From NCBI GenBank assembly GCA_031550755.1, contig JAVBOJ010000156.1:1-18889 (forward strand): DNA of 18,889 nt. The letters are read 5' to 3'. Positions within the stretch are counted from its first letter, which is position 1, and each line of letters starts with the position of its first letter. Under the pieces are notes generated by a model. The model was not told the DNA's origin. It was given only the letters and a program-made list of their open reading frames with translations, and ran no database searches. The position numbers and the translations under genes were made by a program. Source of the DNA: JAVBOJ01 sp031550755 (GTDB taxonomy: Bacteria > Bacillota > Clostridia > Oscillospirales > UBA929). Positions 6,854 through 14,303 of this stretch are shown here, in pieces.

Positions 6854-8341
6854 CTATTTCTTCAATTCCATCCAAAACACCACACCGCCAATGCGGTTCT
6901 CCGCCCCGTAGCCCAGCCCCTGCCGCTCCATCTGCGCCTTGACGATGGCCAGCCCCAGCCCGGCCTGCCCATGTTCGCGGCCGCGGGCCGCGTCGCCGCG
7001 GAAAAAGCTGTCCCACAGGCGCGGCAGGTGTTCGTCCGGGATCGACGCGCCGTCGTTGTAGACCGAAATACGCACCCGGTCGCCCGCGTCGGCGCAGGAC
7101 AGCTCCACCAGCCCGCCCCGGGCGGCATGGCGCAGCGCGTTTTGCAGATAATTGCGCAGCACCTGCTCGGCGGCGTCGGGGTCGGCGGTCACCGTCACGC
7201 CCTGCGGCACAGCGTTTGTAAGCTTTAGACCCCGTTCGGCGGCCGGCAGTCCGAACCGGCGCGCCAGCCCCTCGGCCAGCTCCCCCACGTCAAACGGCAC
7301 CGGCACGGGCGGCGTGCGTCCGCTTTGCAGCTTGAACAAATCGAGCAGCTCGGCAATCAGCCGGTTCATGCGCTGCCCCTCGTCCACGATGACGTCGCAG
7401 TAGTCCCGCCGGGTCGCGCCGTCCACCGCCATGCCCGCCCGCAGCCCCTCGGCATAGCCCATCATCAGCGACAGCGGCGTCTTGAGCTCGTGGGAAATGT
7501 TGGAGATCAGCTCCTTTTGCGCCTCCTGCATCCTGATGCGCTCGCGCACGTCCTCGGTCAGCGCCTCGTTGGCGCGGTGCATCCGCCCGATGTACTCCTG
7601 CAAGGCGTCGGCCATGGTGTTGACGCTCTGTCCCAACAGCCCGATCTCGTCCCGCGCGCCGGTTTCGCAGCGCGCCGAAAAATCCAGCGCCGCCAGGTCG
7701 CGCGCCACCCGCGTCATCTGCGCCAGCGGCCGGATGAGCAGTCCCACCGCGAACAGGGTGATGACCAGCCCCACCACGAGCGACAGGCCGCCGGCCATGA
7801 AGGAGAACCGCGTCGCCAGTCCGGCCGCCTCGCTGATCGGCTGCAACGCCGTGCGCAGCAGCAGGTAGACGCCCTCGTCCAGCCGCCCGGCCAGCTGGAG
7901 CTGCGAAATATCGCCCATCGGCCCGCCCGGCTCCTCCAAAAACGCCTTGGTCTGTCCGGCCAGCGCCTCTTCTAAAAATGACGCCAAATTCACCGGCTGA
8001 GTGATCATTGCCCCCGGCGGCGGCTCACCGCCCGGAAAGGGCGGATTTTGCACAAACAGCCGTGCCTCCAGCCCGCGCGAGGCGTACAGCAGCCCCGTCT
8101 CACGGCTCCAGATTTCGGCGCGGATGTTCTGATTTTCCAGCGCCGCGTCCATTTCGGACAGGGTGCCGTCACGGTAATGCGCCGCCACCGACTCGTAGGC
8201 GCTTTGCAGGGCGGCCTCCTTGTCGCCACGGTAAAACGCCGGCAAAAACAGCCGGCTCAGACCCCATACAAGCAGCACCTGCAAGCTCAGCAGGCCGCAT
8301 AGCAGCAAAAACAGCTTGGTTTTGAGGGACAATTGTTTCAT
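6854..8341 (-). CDS. Membrane sensor histidine kinase
   Basis: 495 residues. A first transmembrane helix (about 7-30) is followed by an extracytoplasmic sensor region of about 130 residues that I cannot assign. Then come a second helix (about 175-200), a HAMP linker (IRPLAQMTRVARDLAALDF), a dimerisation domain with the phosphoacceptor His in ISNISHELKTPLSLMMGY (near residue 285), and an ATPase domain with N box RNYLQNALRHA, a short DGASIPD loop and GLGLAIVKAQ. It autophosphorylates and passes phosphate to the partner regulator. I chose the ATG at 8341, whose ATGA overlaps the regulator's stop, with GGAGGAG just upstream; an ATG at 8356 lies inside that ribosome site. The signal sensed is unknown. 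Confidence 0.92.
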   Translation of the reverse strand: MKQLSLKTKLFLLLCGLLSLQVLLVWGLSRLFLPAFYRGDKEAALQSAYESVAAHYRDGTLSEMDAALENQNIRAEIWSRETGLLYASRGLEARLFVQNPPFPGGEPPPGAMITQPVNLASFLEEALAGQTKAFLEEPGGPMGDISQLQLAGRLDEGVYLLLRTALQPISEAAGLATRFSFMAGGLSLVVGLVITLFAVGLLIRPLAQMTRVARDLAALDFSARCETGARDEIGLLGQSVNTMADALQEYIGRMHRANEALTEDVRERIRMQEAQKELISNISHELKTPLSLMMGYAEGLRAGMAVDGATRRDYCDVIVDEGQRMNRLIAELLDLFKLQSGRTPPVPVPFDVGELAEGLARRFGLPAAERGLKLTNAVPQGVTVTADPDAAEQVLRNYLQNALRHAARGGLVELSCADAGDRVRISVYNDGASIPDEHLPRLWDSFFRGDAARGREHGQAGLGLAIVKAQMERQGLGYGAENRIGGVVFWMELKK

Positions 8342-9009
8342 ACCGTCTCCTCCCATTTGTACCCGAAGCCGCGCACGGTTTTCAGCGGCGCGCCGCCCTC
8401 TCCCAGCTTCTGCCGCAGGTTTTTCATGTGGGAGTCCACCGTGCGGGCGTCGCCCTCAAAGTCGTACTCCCATACGGCGTTCAGGATCTGCTCGCGCGAG
8501 AGCGCCAAGCCCTTGTGGCGCAGCAGGTAGCAGAGAAGGCGAAATTCGCGCGGCGTGCAGTCGAGCGCCGCCCCGCCCAGCGTCACGGCGTGCGCCTGCT
8601 CGTCCACCGCCAGCGCGCCCGATTGGAGCCGCTCTCCGGGCGTCTCTCCGCGCCGCAAAAGCGCCCGCACCCGCGCCAGCAACACCGGCAGCGAGAAGGG
8701 CTTGGTGACATAATCATCCGCGCCGCGCCCGAAGCCGCGCAGTTCGTCGGACTCCTGATCGCGGGCGGTCAGCAGCAGCACCGGCGGCGGGTCGGGCAAC
8801 TCCTTGATCTCCTCGCAGGCGGCCAAGCCGTCCATGCGCGGCATCATGACGTCCAGGATAACCAAGTCCGTCCGTCCTTCGCGCGCAAGCGAAAGCGCCG
8901 CCAGACCGTCGGCCGCCTCGCAGACGGTGAACCCCTCGTTTTTTAGCAAATCGCACAACAGCCGCCGGAGCCTCGGCTCGTCGTCGGCCACTATAATTCG
9001 TTTGGACAT
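8338..9009 (-). CDS. OmpR/PhoB-family response regulator
   Basis: 223 residues. The receiver domain carries the acidic pair DD at 9-10, phosphoacceptor Asp53 in VILDVMMPRMDG, and the conserved Lys in DDYVTKPF. A winged-helix DNA-binding domain follows (about 130-220), with the family features LTxREF-like CTPREFRLLCYLLRH, VWEYDFEGDARTVDSHMKNLRQKL and RGFGYKWE. It binds promoter DNA when phosphorylated by the kinase encoded just downstream, with which it overlaps by 4 nt. It begins 4 nt after the aroA stop; GGGGTGAGG, spanning that stop, serves as ribosome site. Co-transcription with aroBCA is therefore likely. Targets are unknown; the propeller-protein gene or the aro genes are candidates by position only. 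Confidence 0.93.
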   Translation of the reverse strand: MSKRIIVADDEPRLRRLLCDLLKNEGFTVCEAADGLAALSLAREGRTDLVILDVMMPRMDGLAACEEIKELPDPPPVLLLTARDQESDELRGFGRGADDYVTKPFSLPVLLARVRALLRRGETPGERLQSGALAVDEQAHAVTLGGAALDCTPREFRLLCYLLRHKGLALSREQILNAVWEYDFEGDARTVDSHMKNLRQKLGEGGAPLKTVRGFGYKWEETV

Positions 9010-9013
9010 ATCC

Positions 9014-10300
9014 TCACCCCTGTTTGGTCAGACATTGCAGCAGCGGGAAAAAGCCTGGAAACGACACGTCCGCCGTCTCGGCATCCTCCACCCAGGAATC
9101 CCCGGAGGCGCACAGCCCCAAGACCGCGCAGGCCATGGCGATGCGGTGGTCGCCGCGCGCTTGAAACCGCGCCGGAGCGATCGCCGCCCCGCCGCGTATC
9201 ACCAGCCCGTCTGGCGTCTCGCGGATGCCCACCCCGGCCTTGGAAAACTCGCCGCAGACCGCCGCGATGCGGTCGGTTTCCTTGAGCCGCAGCTCCTGCG
9301 CGTCCCGGATGACCGTCTCTCCCTCGGCCAGCGCCGCCGCGCAGCAGAGGACGGGCAGCTCGTCGATGAGGCGCGGGATCTCCGCGCCGCTCACCGTCAC
9401 CCCGCGCAGCTTGGACGAGCGCGCCGTGAGATCGGCCACGGGCTCCCAGCCGCTGCCGGTCGGGTCGGCGGAAAGGTTCCCGCCCATCCGCCGCAAAACG
9501 TCCAAAAGCCCTGTGCGGGTGGGGTTTATGCCGACGTCGCGCAGACGGATTTCGCTGTCCGGCAATAGCAGCGCCGCCGTCAGCAAAAACGCCGCCGCCG
9601 AAAAATCGCCGGGAACTTCAACTTCGCAGCCGCGCAGCGGATACCCGCCCGCGAGACGGAACACAGGCGGGCAGCCCTTGCCGCACAGCACCTGCGCCCC
9701 AAACTGCCGCAGCATCCGCTCGGTATGGTCGCGCGTCGGGACGGGCTCGGCCACGGTCGTGACCCCCTCGGCACCCAGTCCCGCCAGCAATACCGCCGAT
9801 TTGACCTGCGCCGAGGCCACGGGCAGGGTGTAGTGAATGCCGGTCAGCATCCGTCCGCGCACCCGCGCCGGGAGGCATTCATTTTCTTCCGCCGCAATGG
9901 ATGCGCCCATCAGTGACAGCGGGGAAATCACCCGCCCCATCGGGCGTCTTTGGAGCGACGCGTCGCCGGTCAGCACGCTGTCAAAGTCCTGCCCGGCCAA
10001 GAGCCCCAACAGTAGACGGGCGGTCGTGGCGGAATTGCCCGCGTCCAGCGGGCCGTCCGGCTGCTTGAGCCCATGCAGTCCAACTCCTTGCACCGCAACG
10101 GTTTCCCCGTCCCACCGGACGCTCACGCCCAACCGGGACAGGCAGTCCGCCGTGGACAGGCAGTCCCGCCCCGGGCACGCGCCGCGCAGAACGGTCTCCC
10201 CCTCGGCGACCGCGCCGAGCAGCAAAGCCCTGTGGGAGATGGATTTGTCCCCGGGTACGCGCGTCTCGCCCCGGATATTGGCCGCCGGTTTTATCTGCAT
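9014..10300 (-). CDS. aroA: 3-phosphoshikimate 1-carboxyvinyltransferase (EPSP synthase)
   Basis: 428 residues, the usual length. It joins phosphoenolpyruvate to shikimate 3-phosphate, the sixth step of the shikimate pathway, in the cytoplasm. Family marks are PGDKSISHRALLLGAVAEG near the start, LDAGNSATTARLLLGLL, QRRPMGR, ASAQVKSAVLLAGL, VPGDFSAAAFLL, the catalytic region IDELPVLCCAAALAEGET with RDAQELRLKETDRI, and GDHRIAMACAVLG near the end. The DAGNSATTARLL box has Ala in place of the Gly in the more usual G-N-S-G-T. That may bear on sensitivity to inhibitors that mimic PEP, but this cannot be judged by eye. Its ATG overlaps the end of aroC by 10 nt, with GGGGG a few bases upstream, so translation is probably coupled. 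Confidence 0.96.
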   Translation of the reverse strand: MQIKPAANIRGETRVPGDKSISHRALLLGAVAEGETVLRGACPGRDCLSTADCLSRLGVSVRWDGETVAVQGVGLHGLKQPDGPLDAGNSATTARLLLGLLAGQDFDSVLTGDASLQRRPMGRVISPLSLMGASIAAEENECLPARVRGRMLTGIHYTLPVASAQVKSAVLLAGLGAEGVTTVAEPVPTRDHTERMLRQFGAQVLCGKGCPPVFRLAGGYPLRGCEVEVPGDFSAAAFLLTAALLLPDSEIRLRDVGINPTRTGLLDVLRRMGGNLSADPTGSGWEPVADLTARSSKLRGVTVSGAEIPRLIDELPVLCCAAALAEGETVIRDAQELRLKETDRIAAVCGEFSKAGVGIRETPDGLVIRGGAAIAPARFQARGDHRIAMACAVLGLCASGDSWVEDAETADVSFPGFFPLLQCLTKQG

Positions 10301-11313
10301 GATATCCCCCGATTCCCTTGCGCCGCAATCATTGCGTCGGTCAGCGCCAACGCGCAGGCGGCCTCGACCGCCGGCAGCGCGCGCACCGCCACGCAGGCGT
10401 CCTGCCGCCCGGCGAGGGTCAGCTCCGTCACCGCGCCGGCGGCAATATCGACCGATTTTTGCGGCAGGGCGATCGACGGCGTCGGCTTAAACGCCGCGCG
10501 AAAGACGAGCTCACTGCCGGCGGACAGCCCGCCGAGGATTCCGCCGCAACGGTTTGTCTCCAGAGCCGGTGCGCCGGTTTCATCCAAAATATAGGCGTCG
10601 TTGGCCTGACTGCCGCGCAGGGCGGCCAGCGCGAACCCATCGCCGAATTCCACCCCCTTGCAGGCCGGAATGGCCAGCACCAGCGAGGCGATCGACGGCT
10701 CCAGCCCGCCGAACATCGGCTCGCCCCAGCCGACCGGCACGCCGCGCACCGTGCATTCCGCCACGCCGCCCACCGAGTCTCCGGCGGCTTGCGCCGCTAG
10801 AATTTCCGCCGCGAACACCTCCTCGGAGAAGGCGTTTCCCACCGAGACCAGCCGCCCCGCGATGTCCACGCCGTATGTCCGCAAAAGCTGGCGGCACAGG
10901 GCGCCCGCCGCCACCAGGGGCGCTGTCAGCCGCCCGGAAAAATGCCCGCCGCCGCGCAGGTCGGCCTGCCCGTCGTAACGCGTCATCGCGGGAAAATCGG
11001 CATGCCCCGGCCGCGGCACGGACAAATCGCGCCCGTCGGGCCGGGCGTCCTCATTATATATAAGGAGACAGAGCGGCGCGCCGGTCGTGACGCCGTCGAG
11101 AAGTCCCGACAAAAACCGGGGGGCATCGCTCTCCCGCCGGGTGGCGACGCCCAGCTGCACCCCGCCCGGCGCGCGCCGCGCCATCTGGGCAAAAAGCGCC
11201 GCGAAATCCACCCGCAGTCCCGGCGGGAACCCGTCGAGCACCGCGCCGACGGCCTCCCCGCGCGACTCGCCGAACAGGCTGAACCGCAAGGCATTTCCCC
11301 AACAAGAGCTCAT
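10291..11313 (-). CDS. aroC: Chorismate synthase
   Basis: 340 residues, slightly short for the family (about 350-390). It makes chorismate from EPSP using reduced flavin, the last step of the pathway. Visible marks are the N-terminal SSCWGNALRFSLFGESRG with the family's GESHG-like box as GESRG, RPGHADFPAMTRYDGQADLRGGGHFSGRLTAPLVAAGA, an IPACKGVEFGDGF segment, and the Arg/Asp/Lys-rich tail region. The RGGG segment reads HFSGRLT rather than RSSARET, a variant seen in many Clostridia. Its ATG overlaps the aroB stop as ATGA, and it overlaps aroA downstream, consistent with a compact aroBCA operon. Confidence 0.95.
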   Translation of the reverse strand: MSSCWGNALRFSLFGESRGEAVGAVLDGFPPGLRVDFAALFAQMARRAPGGVQLGVATRRESDAPRFLSGLLDGVTTGAPLCLLIYNEDARPDGRDLSVPRPGHADFPAMTRYDGQADLRGGGHFSGRLTAPLVAAGALCRQLLRTYGVDIAGRLVSVGNAFSEEVFAAEILAAQAAGDSVGGVAECTVRGVPVGWGEPMFGGLEPSIASLVLAIPACKGVEFGDGFALAALRGSQANDAYILDETGAPALETNRCGGILGGLSAGSELVFRAAFKPTPSIALPQKSVDIAAGAVTELTLAGRQDACVAVRALPAVEAACALALTDAMIAAQGNRGISCR

Positions 11314-12353
11314 AAAATCTCCTCCAAACAGGCTCGAAAATCCGCCAGCGGAACCGGTACGAGCTCGGCCCGGCCGACCTCGCGCAGCACCGGCAGCAGC
11401 AGCGTGTTACCGCGGCGCTTTTTGTCGGCCAGCGCCGCGTCGCAGACCGCCCCGGCGGGATACTCCACCCGCTCCGGCAGGCCGTATGCTCTTACGGCGG
11501 CAGCAATTTGCGCGTCCGTCCCCGGCGGCGTCAGGCCGAGGGCTTGCCCCAGCCACGCCTCGGCCACCATGCCGGCGGCCACCGCCTGCCCGTGGGTCAG
11601 GCCGGCAAACCCGCCCAGCGCCTCGTACGCGTGCCCCACCGTGTGCCCGAAATTGAGCAGGTTGCGCGCCCCGGCGTCGCGCGGATCCTCCGACACAAGC
11701 GCCCCCTTGATGCGCAGATTGCACAGGATCAGCGCCTCATCCCGCAGCGCCACCCCGTCCGCCAGCCGCGCGAACAGCGCCGCGTCGGCGATCAGACCGT
11801 GCTTGAGCATTTCGGCGGCTCCGTCTCGCAAAGCGCTGTCCGGCAGTGTGTTCAGCGTGTCCGTATCGGCGGCGACGGCCACCGGCGGCCAAAACGCTCC
11901 GGCAAGATTTTTGCCCTGGGGCAGGTTGACGGCGGTTTTGCCGCCCAAGCAGGAATCCACTTGCGACAGTAAGGTCGTCGGCATGTGCAGCACGGCTGTG
12001 CCGCGCAAAAATGTCGCCGCGGCGAAGCCGGCCGTGTCACCCACCGCGCCGCCGCCCAGCGCCGCGACCAGATCGGCCCGGGTGAGCGCCGCCGCGGAAA
12101 AGCATTCGTACAGCGCCACGACCGAGGGCATGGTTTTGGCGGCCTCTCCGGTCGGGAGTGTCGCCCGAAAGACGGTAAATCCCTCGGCGGCAAGGGAATC
12201 CTCAACAATTTTTCCGTACAGCGGACCTACCGTATCGTCGGATACCAGCACCGCCGTCCGGCCGAGCACCGCCCCGGCGGCCAGCGCCCCAACCCGATAC
12301 AGCGCGCCGGAACCCACTGCGACAGAGACGCCTCCTATGTTTTCCGTGTGCAT
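11310..12353 (-). CDS. aroB: 3-dehydroquinate synthase
   Basis: 347 residues, the usual length. It is an NAD- and metal-dependent cytoplasmic enzyme that makes 3-dehydroquinate from DAHP, the second step of the shikimate pathway. Marks are GEAAKTMPSV, the NAD-binding GGGAVGDTAGFAAATFLRG, PTTLLSQVDSCLGGKTAVN, the metal ligand Glu in GAAEMLKHGLI, and LLNFGHTVGHAYE with its two His. It is the first gene of the leftward aro run. AGGTGG precedes the ATG. The earlier pathway step (DAHP synthase) and shikimate kinase are not in this window. Confidence 0.96.
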   Translation of the reverse strand: MHTENIGGVSVAVGSGALYRVGALAAGAVLGRTAVLVSDDTVGPLYGKIVEDSLAAEGFTVFRATLPTGEAAKTMPSVVALYECFSAAALTRADLVAALGGGAVGDTAGFAAATFLRGTAVLHMPTTLLSQVDSCLGGKTAVNLPQGKNLAGAFWPPVAVAADTDTLNTLPDSALRDGAAEMLKHGLIADAALFARLADGVALRDEALILCNLRIKGALVSEDPRDAGARNLLNFGHTVGHAYEALGGFAGLTHGQAVAAGMVAEAWLGQALGLTPPGTDAQIAAAVRAYGLPERVEYPAGAVCDAALADKKRRGNTLLLPVLREVGRAELVPVPLADFRACLEEIL

Positions 12354-12374
12354 ATGTCACCACCTTGTCTTTTT

Positions 12375-12380
12375 AGTATA
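12375..12380 (-). promoter_or_regulatory. Possible -10 element for the aro operon
   Basis: TATACT on the minus strand lies about 22 nt before the aroB ATG and would give a short leader. The -35 position at a 17-nt spacing reads CAGTCT, a poor match. The call is tentative. Confidence 0.3.
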
Positions 12381-12415
12381 TCTCTCTTTTATGCGAAAGA
12401 CTGCGAAAATTTCTA

Positions 12416-12461
12416 GCATTTTGTTGCTTTTTGTGATACAATTTCGTTGTTTTCTGTGATA
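12416..12461. repeat. Tandem imperfect 23-bp direct repeat, possible operator
   Basis: Two copies, 12416-12438 and 12439-12461, match at 18 of 23 positions. The shared core on the plus strand reads TTGTTGYTTTYTGTGATA after aligning. They lie in the divergent space between aroB and the PAP2 gene, and the second copy runs into the TGTGATAAT extended -10 (12455-12463) of the rightward gene. This is a likely site for a regulator, perhaps the TetR protein encoded at 13078 or a shikimate-responsive factor. Confidence 0.5.
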
Positions 12462-12463
12462 AT
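12455..12463 (+). promoter_or_regulatory. Extended -10 element for the PAP2 gene
   Basis: TGTGATAAT is an extended -10 about 28 nt before the PAP2 start. At 17 nt upstream the -35 reads GATACA, a weak match. AAGGAGG at 12478-12484 follows as ribosome site. The leader would be about 20 nt. Confidence 0.4.
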
Positions 12464-12491
12464 ATGGATATGCTAATAAGGAGGCGGCGGC

Positions 12492-13055
12492 ATGTGGGAT
12501 TTTCTGGCGCAGGCAGAGCAAGGCATTGTCCTGTTTTTTCAACGCACGGCGTTCCCCGCCTTTTTGGACACACTGATGATCGTCTGCACCCGGTTGGGTG
12601 ACGCCGGGCTCTTCTGGGTAGCCATGGCGGGCGCTTTCGCCATCCTGCCGCGCACCCGCAAAATGGGCATCGCCGCGCTGCTGGCGCTGGCGCTGAGCTT
12701 TCTCCTCTGCAACGGACTGCTGAAGGAGCTGCTGGCCCGCCCGCGTCCGTTTTCCGTTTTGCCCCAGCTCGTCCTCAAAATCCCGCCCGAACCCTCTTTT
12801 TCCTTCCCGTCGGGGCATACCTCCGCCTCGTTTGCCGTGGCGTTTGTGTTCTGGCGCGAGCTTTCCCCTCCGAAAGGCGTTCCGTTTCTGATCCTCGCGG
12901 GTCTGATCGGGTTCTCGCGGATTTACCTCAACATGCATTATCTCACCGATGTACTGGGCGGCGTTCTGCTCGGGGCGCTGTGCGCTTTTCTGGGTCTTTT
13001 TTTGGTGCGGTTCATGGCAAAACGAACGCCGCGCCGTACGGTTCAACAGAAATAA
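12492..13055 (+). CDS. PAP2-family membrane phosphatase
   Basis: 187 residues with about five hydrophobic helices. All three catalytic motifs of the PAP2 family are complete: KX6RP as KELLARPRP, PSGH in SFPSGHTSASF, and SRX5HX3D as SRIYLNMHYLTD. Members remove phosphate from lipids such as undecaprenyl pyrophosphate or phosphatidic acid at the membrane. The substrate cannot be told from sequence; the BcrC-like role of recycling the cell-wall lipid carrier is one option. AAGGAGG lies 7 nt before the ATG. A TetR regulator follows 22 nt downstream in the same direction, so the two probably form an operon. Confidence 0.92.
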   Translation: MWDFLAQAEQGIVLFFQRTAFPAFLDTLMIVCTRLGDAGLFWVAMAGAFAILPRTRKMGIAALLALALSFLLCNGLLKELLARPRPFSVLPQLVLKIPPEPSFSFPSGHTSASFAVAFVFWRELSPPKGVPFLILAGLIGFSRIYLNMHYLTDVLGGVLLGALCAFLGLFLVRFMAKRTPRRTVQQK

Positions 13056-13077
13056 AACGTAAGGAGGAGACACTCTT

Positions 13078-13692
13078 TTGAAGCATGACGGACGAAAAAA
13101 CAGCAAGGATGCCATCATCGAAGTGGCCATCGATCTGTTTTCGCAAAAGGGTTATACCGAGACCTCCATGCGGGAGATTGCCACCGGCGCCGGCATCCGC
13201 GCCAGCTCGATCTACAACCATTTCACCTCCAAAGAGGCTATTTTGCTCTTTGTTTTGAAGGAATACGACACCTATTCCAATCGTAGCCAGATGCATCGCC
13301 AGCCTGTGACTCTGCGGCCGGAAGAGACGACGGTGGAGTCGATCTCCACGCTGATGTTTTATCGTTATCCGCAGGAAAGTTACGAGAGATTCCATAAAAT
13401 TATGCGCTTTTTGACAGCCGAATGCGGGCGCAACCCCATCATCACCCAATTTTACCGGCAGCATTCCAGCAGGAGCTATATGCATATCAGGCGCATCCTG
13501 GGCGAGCTGGCGGCGCGCGGTTGCATCGACTGCGACGTCGATACGATCTCCACCATTCTTTACAGCATTTCAACCGCTTTCCGCACCTTTGCGGTGCTGG
13601 TTTTTGACATTCTGGACTAATCCTCGGAAAAAACGACCATGTTCGCCGCGCTTCATGCTGTATTGGAGCAAATCATTCCCAAGAAGACGTAA
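13078..13692 (+). pseudogene. TetR/AcrR-family regulator, frame interrupted by TAA near the C-terminus
   Basis: The intact part is 180 codons (13078-13620). An N-terminal helix-turn-helix (about 10-55: AIIEVAIDLFSQKGYTETSM, then REIATGAGIRASSIYNHFTSK) is followed by a helical ligand-binding region. The start is TTG with AAGGAGG 9 nt upstream. The stop TAA at 13618-13620 is followed in the same frame by 22 more sense codons (beginning SSEKTTMF, ending LEQIIPKKT) and a second TAA at 13690-13692. The terminator stem starts right after that second stop. A length of about 203 residues would be normal for TetR, and the extra peptide looks like a genuine last helix. The gene may be newly truncated, read through, or wrongly sequenced at one base. 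The 180-residue product may still bind DNA, so I mark it interrupted, not dead. Annotators may simply call a CDS at 13078-13620. Confidence 0.55.
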
Positions 13693-13726
13693 AAAGGCCG
13701 CCCCATTCTGTGGGACGGCTGTTTTT
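13691..13726. terminator. Bidirectional terminator between convergent genes
   Basis: GCCG-C-CCCA (13697-13705), loop TTCTG, TGGG-A-CGGC (13711-13719) form a stem with one mismatch. AAAAA precedes it and TTTTT (13722-13726) follows, so both strands have a T-run after the stem. It serves the TetR gene from the left and the coiled-coil gene from the right. Confidence 0.8.
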
Positions 13727-13734
13727 CATCATCA

Positions 13735-14163
13735 TCAGGCATGTTTCAGTACGGCGATTTCCAGCGTATGCCGTTCGGCGACCTCCTCCAGCCTCGTCAG
13801 CCGGCCCTCGTGCCCATGAATGGCGTACTGGTTGAGATCGTGCCCTTCCAACGCGGCGGCGATCTTGCGCATTTCAACCTGTTCGATGTTGATCAGCGAG
13901 ACCCGCGCGGCGTCCATATACTGCTCCAGACTGGTCACCCGGGTGTCCAGTCGCTTGACATCGGCTTTCAGCTCGGCTACGTCGGTTTTAAGTACAGCAA
14001 CGTCGGTTTTCAGCTCGGCTACGTCGTCCTTCAGCTCGGCTACGTCGGCTTTCAGCTCGGCTACATCGGCTTTCAGCTCGGCTACGTCGGCTTTCAGTTC
14101 GCCCACGTCGGCCTTCAGCTCTCTCAGTTCGGTCAGAATCTGTCCCAAAATTTCGTGTTCCAT
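13735..14163 (-). CDS. Coiled-coil protein of tandem LKADVAE heptads
   Basis: 142 residues. After a short N-terminal helix (residues 1-15), residues 16-71 are eight near-identical heptads LKxDVxx, a continuous coiled coil with Leu and Val at the core positions. A second helical part follows (72-142, with RLDTRVTSLEQYMDA and RLTRLEEVAERHTLEIAVLK). There is no signal peptide or membrane segment. The repeats lie on 21-bp tandem units at 13951-14118. Such proteins likely form long dimers or trimers; the partner is unknown. Similar heptad proteins occur in many Firmicutes, sometimes linked to phage tail or structural genes, but no phage genes are nearby. GGAAGTGAG precedes the ATG as a modest ribosome site. 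Confidence 0.75.
   Translation of the reverse strand: MEHEILGQILTELRELKADVGELKADVAELKADVAELKADVAELKDDVAELKTDVAVLKTDVAELKADVKRLDTRVTSLEQYMDAARVSLINIEQVEMRKIAAALEGHDLNQYAIHGHEGRLTRLEEVAERHTLEIAVLKHA
13951..14118 (-). repeat. Eight tandem 21-bp units inside the coiled-coil gene
   Basis: On the minus strand, each 21-bp unit codes for LKxDVxx (LKADVGE, LKADVAE three times, LKDDVAE, LKTDVAV, LKTDVAE, LKADVKR). The middle units are the most alike, as expected from repeat slippage or unequal exchange. Unit number may vary between strains without breaking the reading frame. Confidence 0.85.
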
Positions 14164-14186
14164 GCCGTCTCACTTCCTTGGGAAAA

Positions 14187-14216
14187 AGTATACCACACCT
14201 TCTCCCCCGTCGTCAA
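14187..14216 (-). promoter_or_regulatory. Promoter of the coiled-coil gene
   Basis: On the minus strand, TTGACG (14211-14216), 18 nt, TATACT (14187-14192), with TGG before the -10 as an extended element. Transcription would start about 15 nt before the ATG at 14163. Confidence 0.7.
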
Positions 14217-14228
14217 GCCCGACACAAA

Positions 14229-14257
14229 TTGACAAATCCGCCGGGATGAGATACTAT
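14229..14257 (+). promoter_or_regulatory. Near-consensus promoter of the rsmG operon
   Basis: TTGACA (14229-14234), 17 nt, TACTAT (14252-14257). The inferred start lies about 40 nt before the rsmG ATG. Its -35 box is 12 bp from the -35 of the leftward promoter, so the two may compete for polymerase. Confidence 0.75.
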
Positions 14258-14303
14258 ATCTGTGTTCGAAGCTCCGAAATTTGACTATATCTGGTGATGA
14301 CGC

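Noticed and set aside
4056..6911. 951-codon plus-strand open frame opposite the propeller protein
   Set aside because: It is antisense to a gene with a signal peptide, recognisable domains and a ribosome site. Its protein is low-complexity Gly/Ala/Val/His-rich, as expected from GC-rich antisense.
12357..13130. 257-codon minus-strand frame opposite the PAP2 gene
   Set aside because: Antisense; the plus strand has all three PAP2 motifs and a strong ribosome site.
13951..14118. CRISPR-like regular repeats
   Set aside because: The 21-bp units are contiguous, have no spacers, and encode in-frame heptads.
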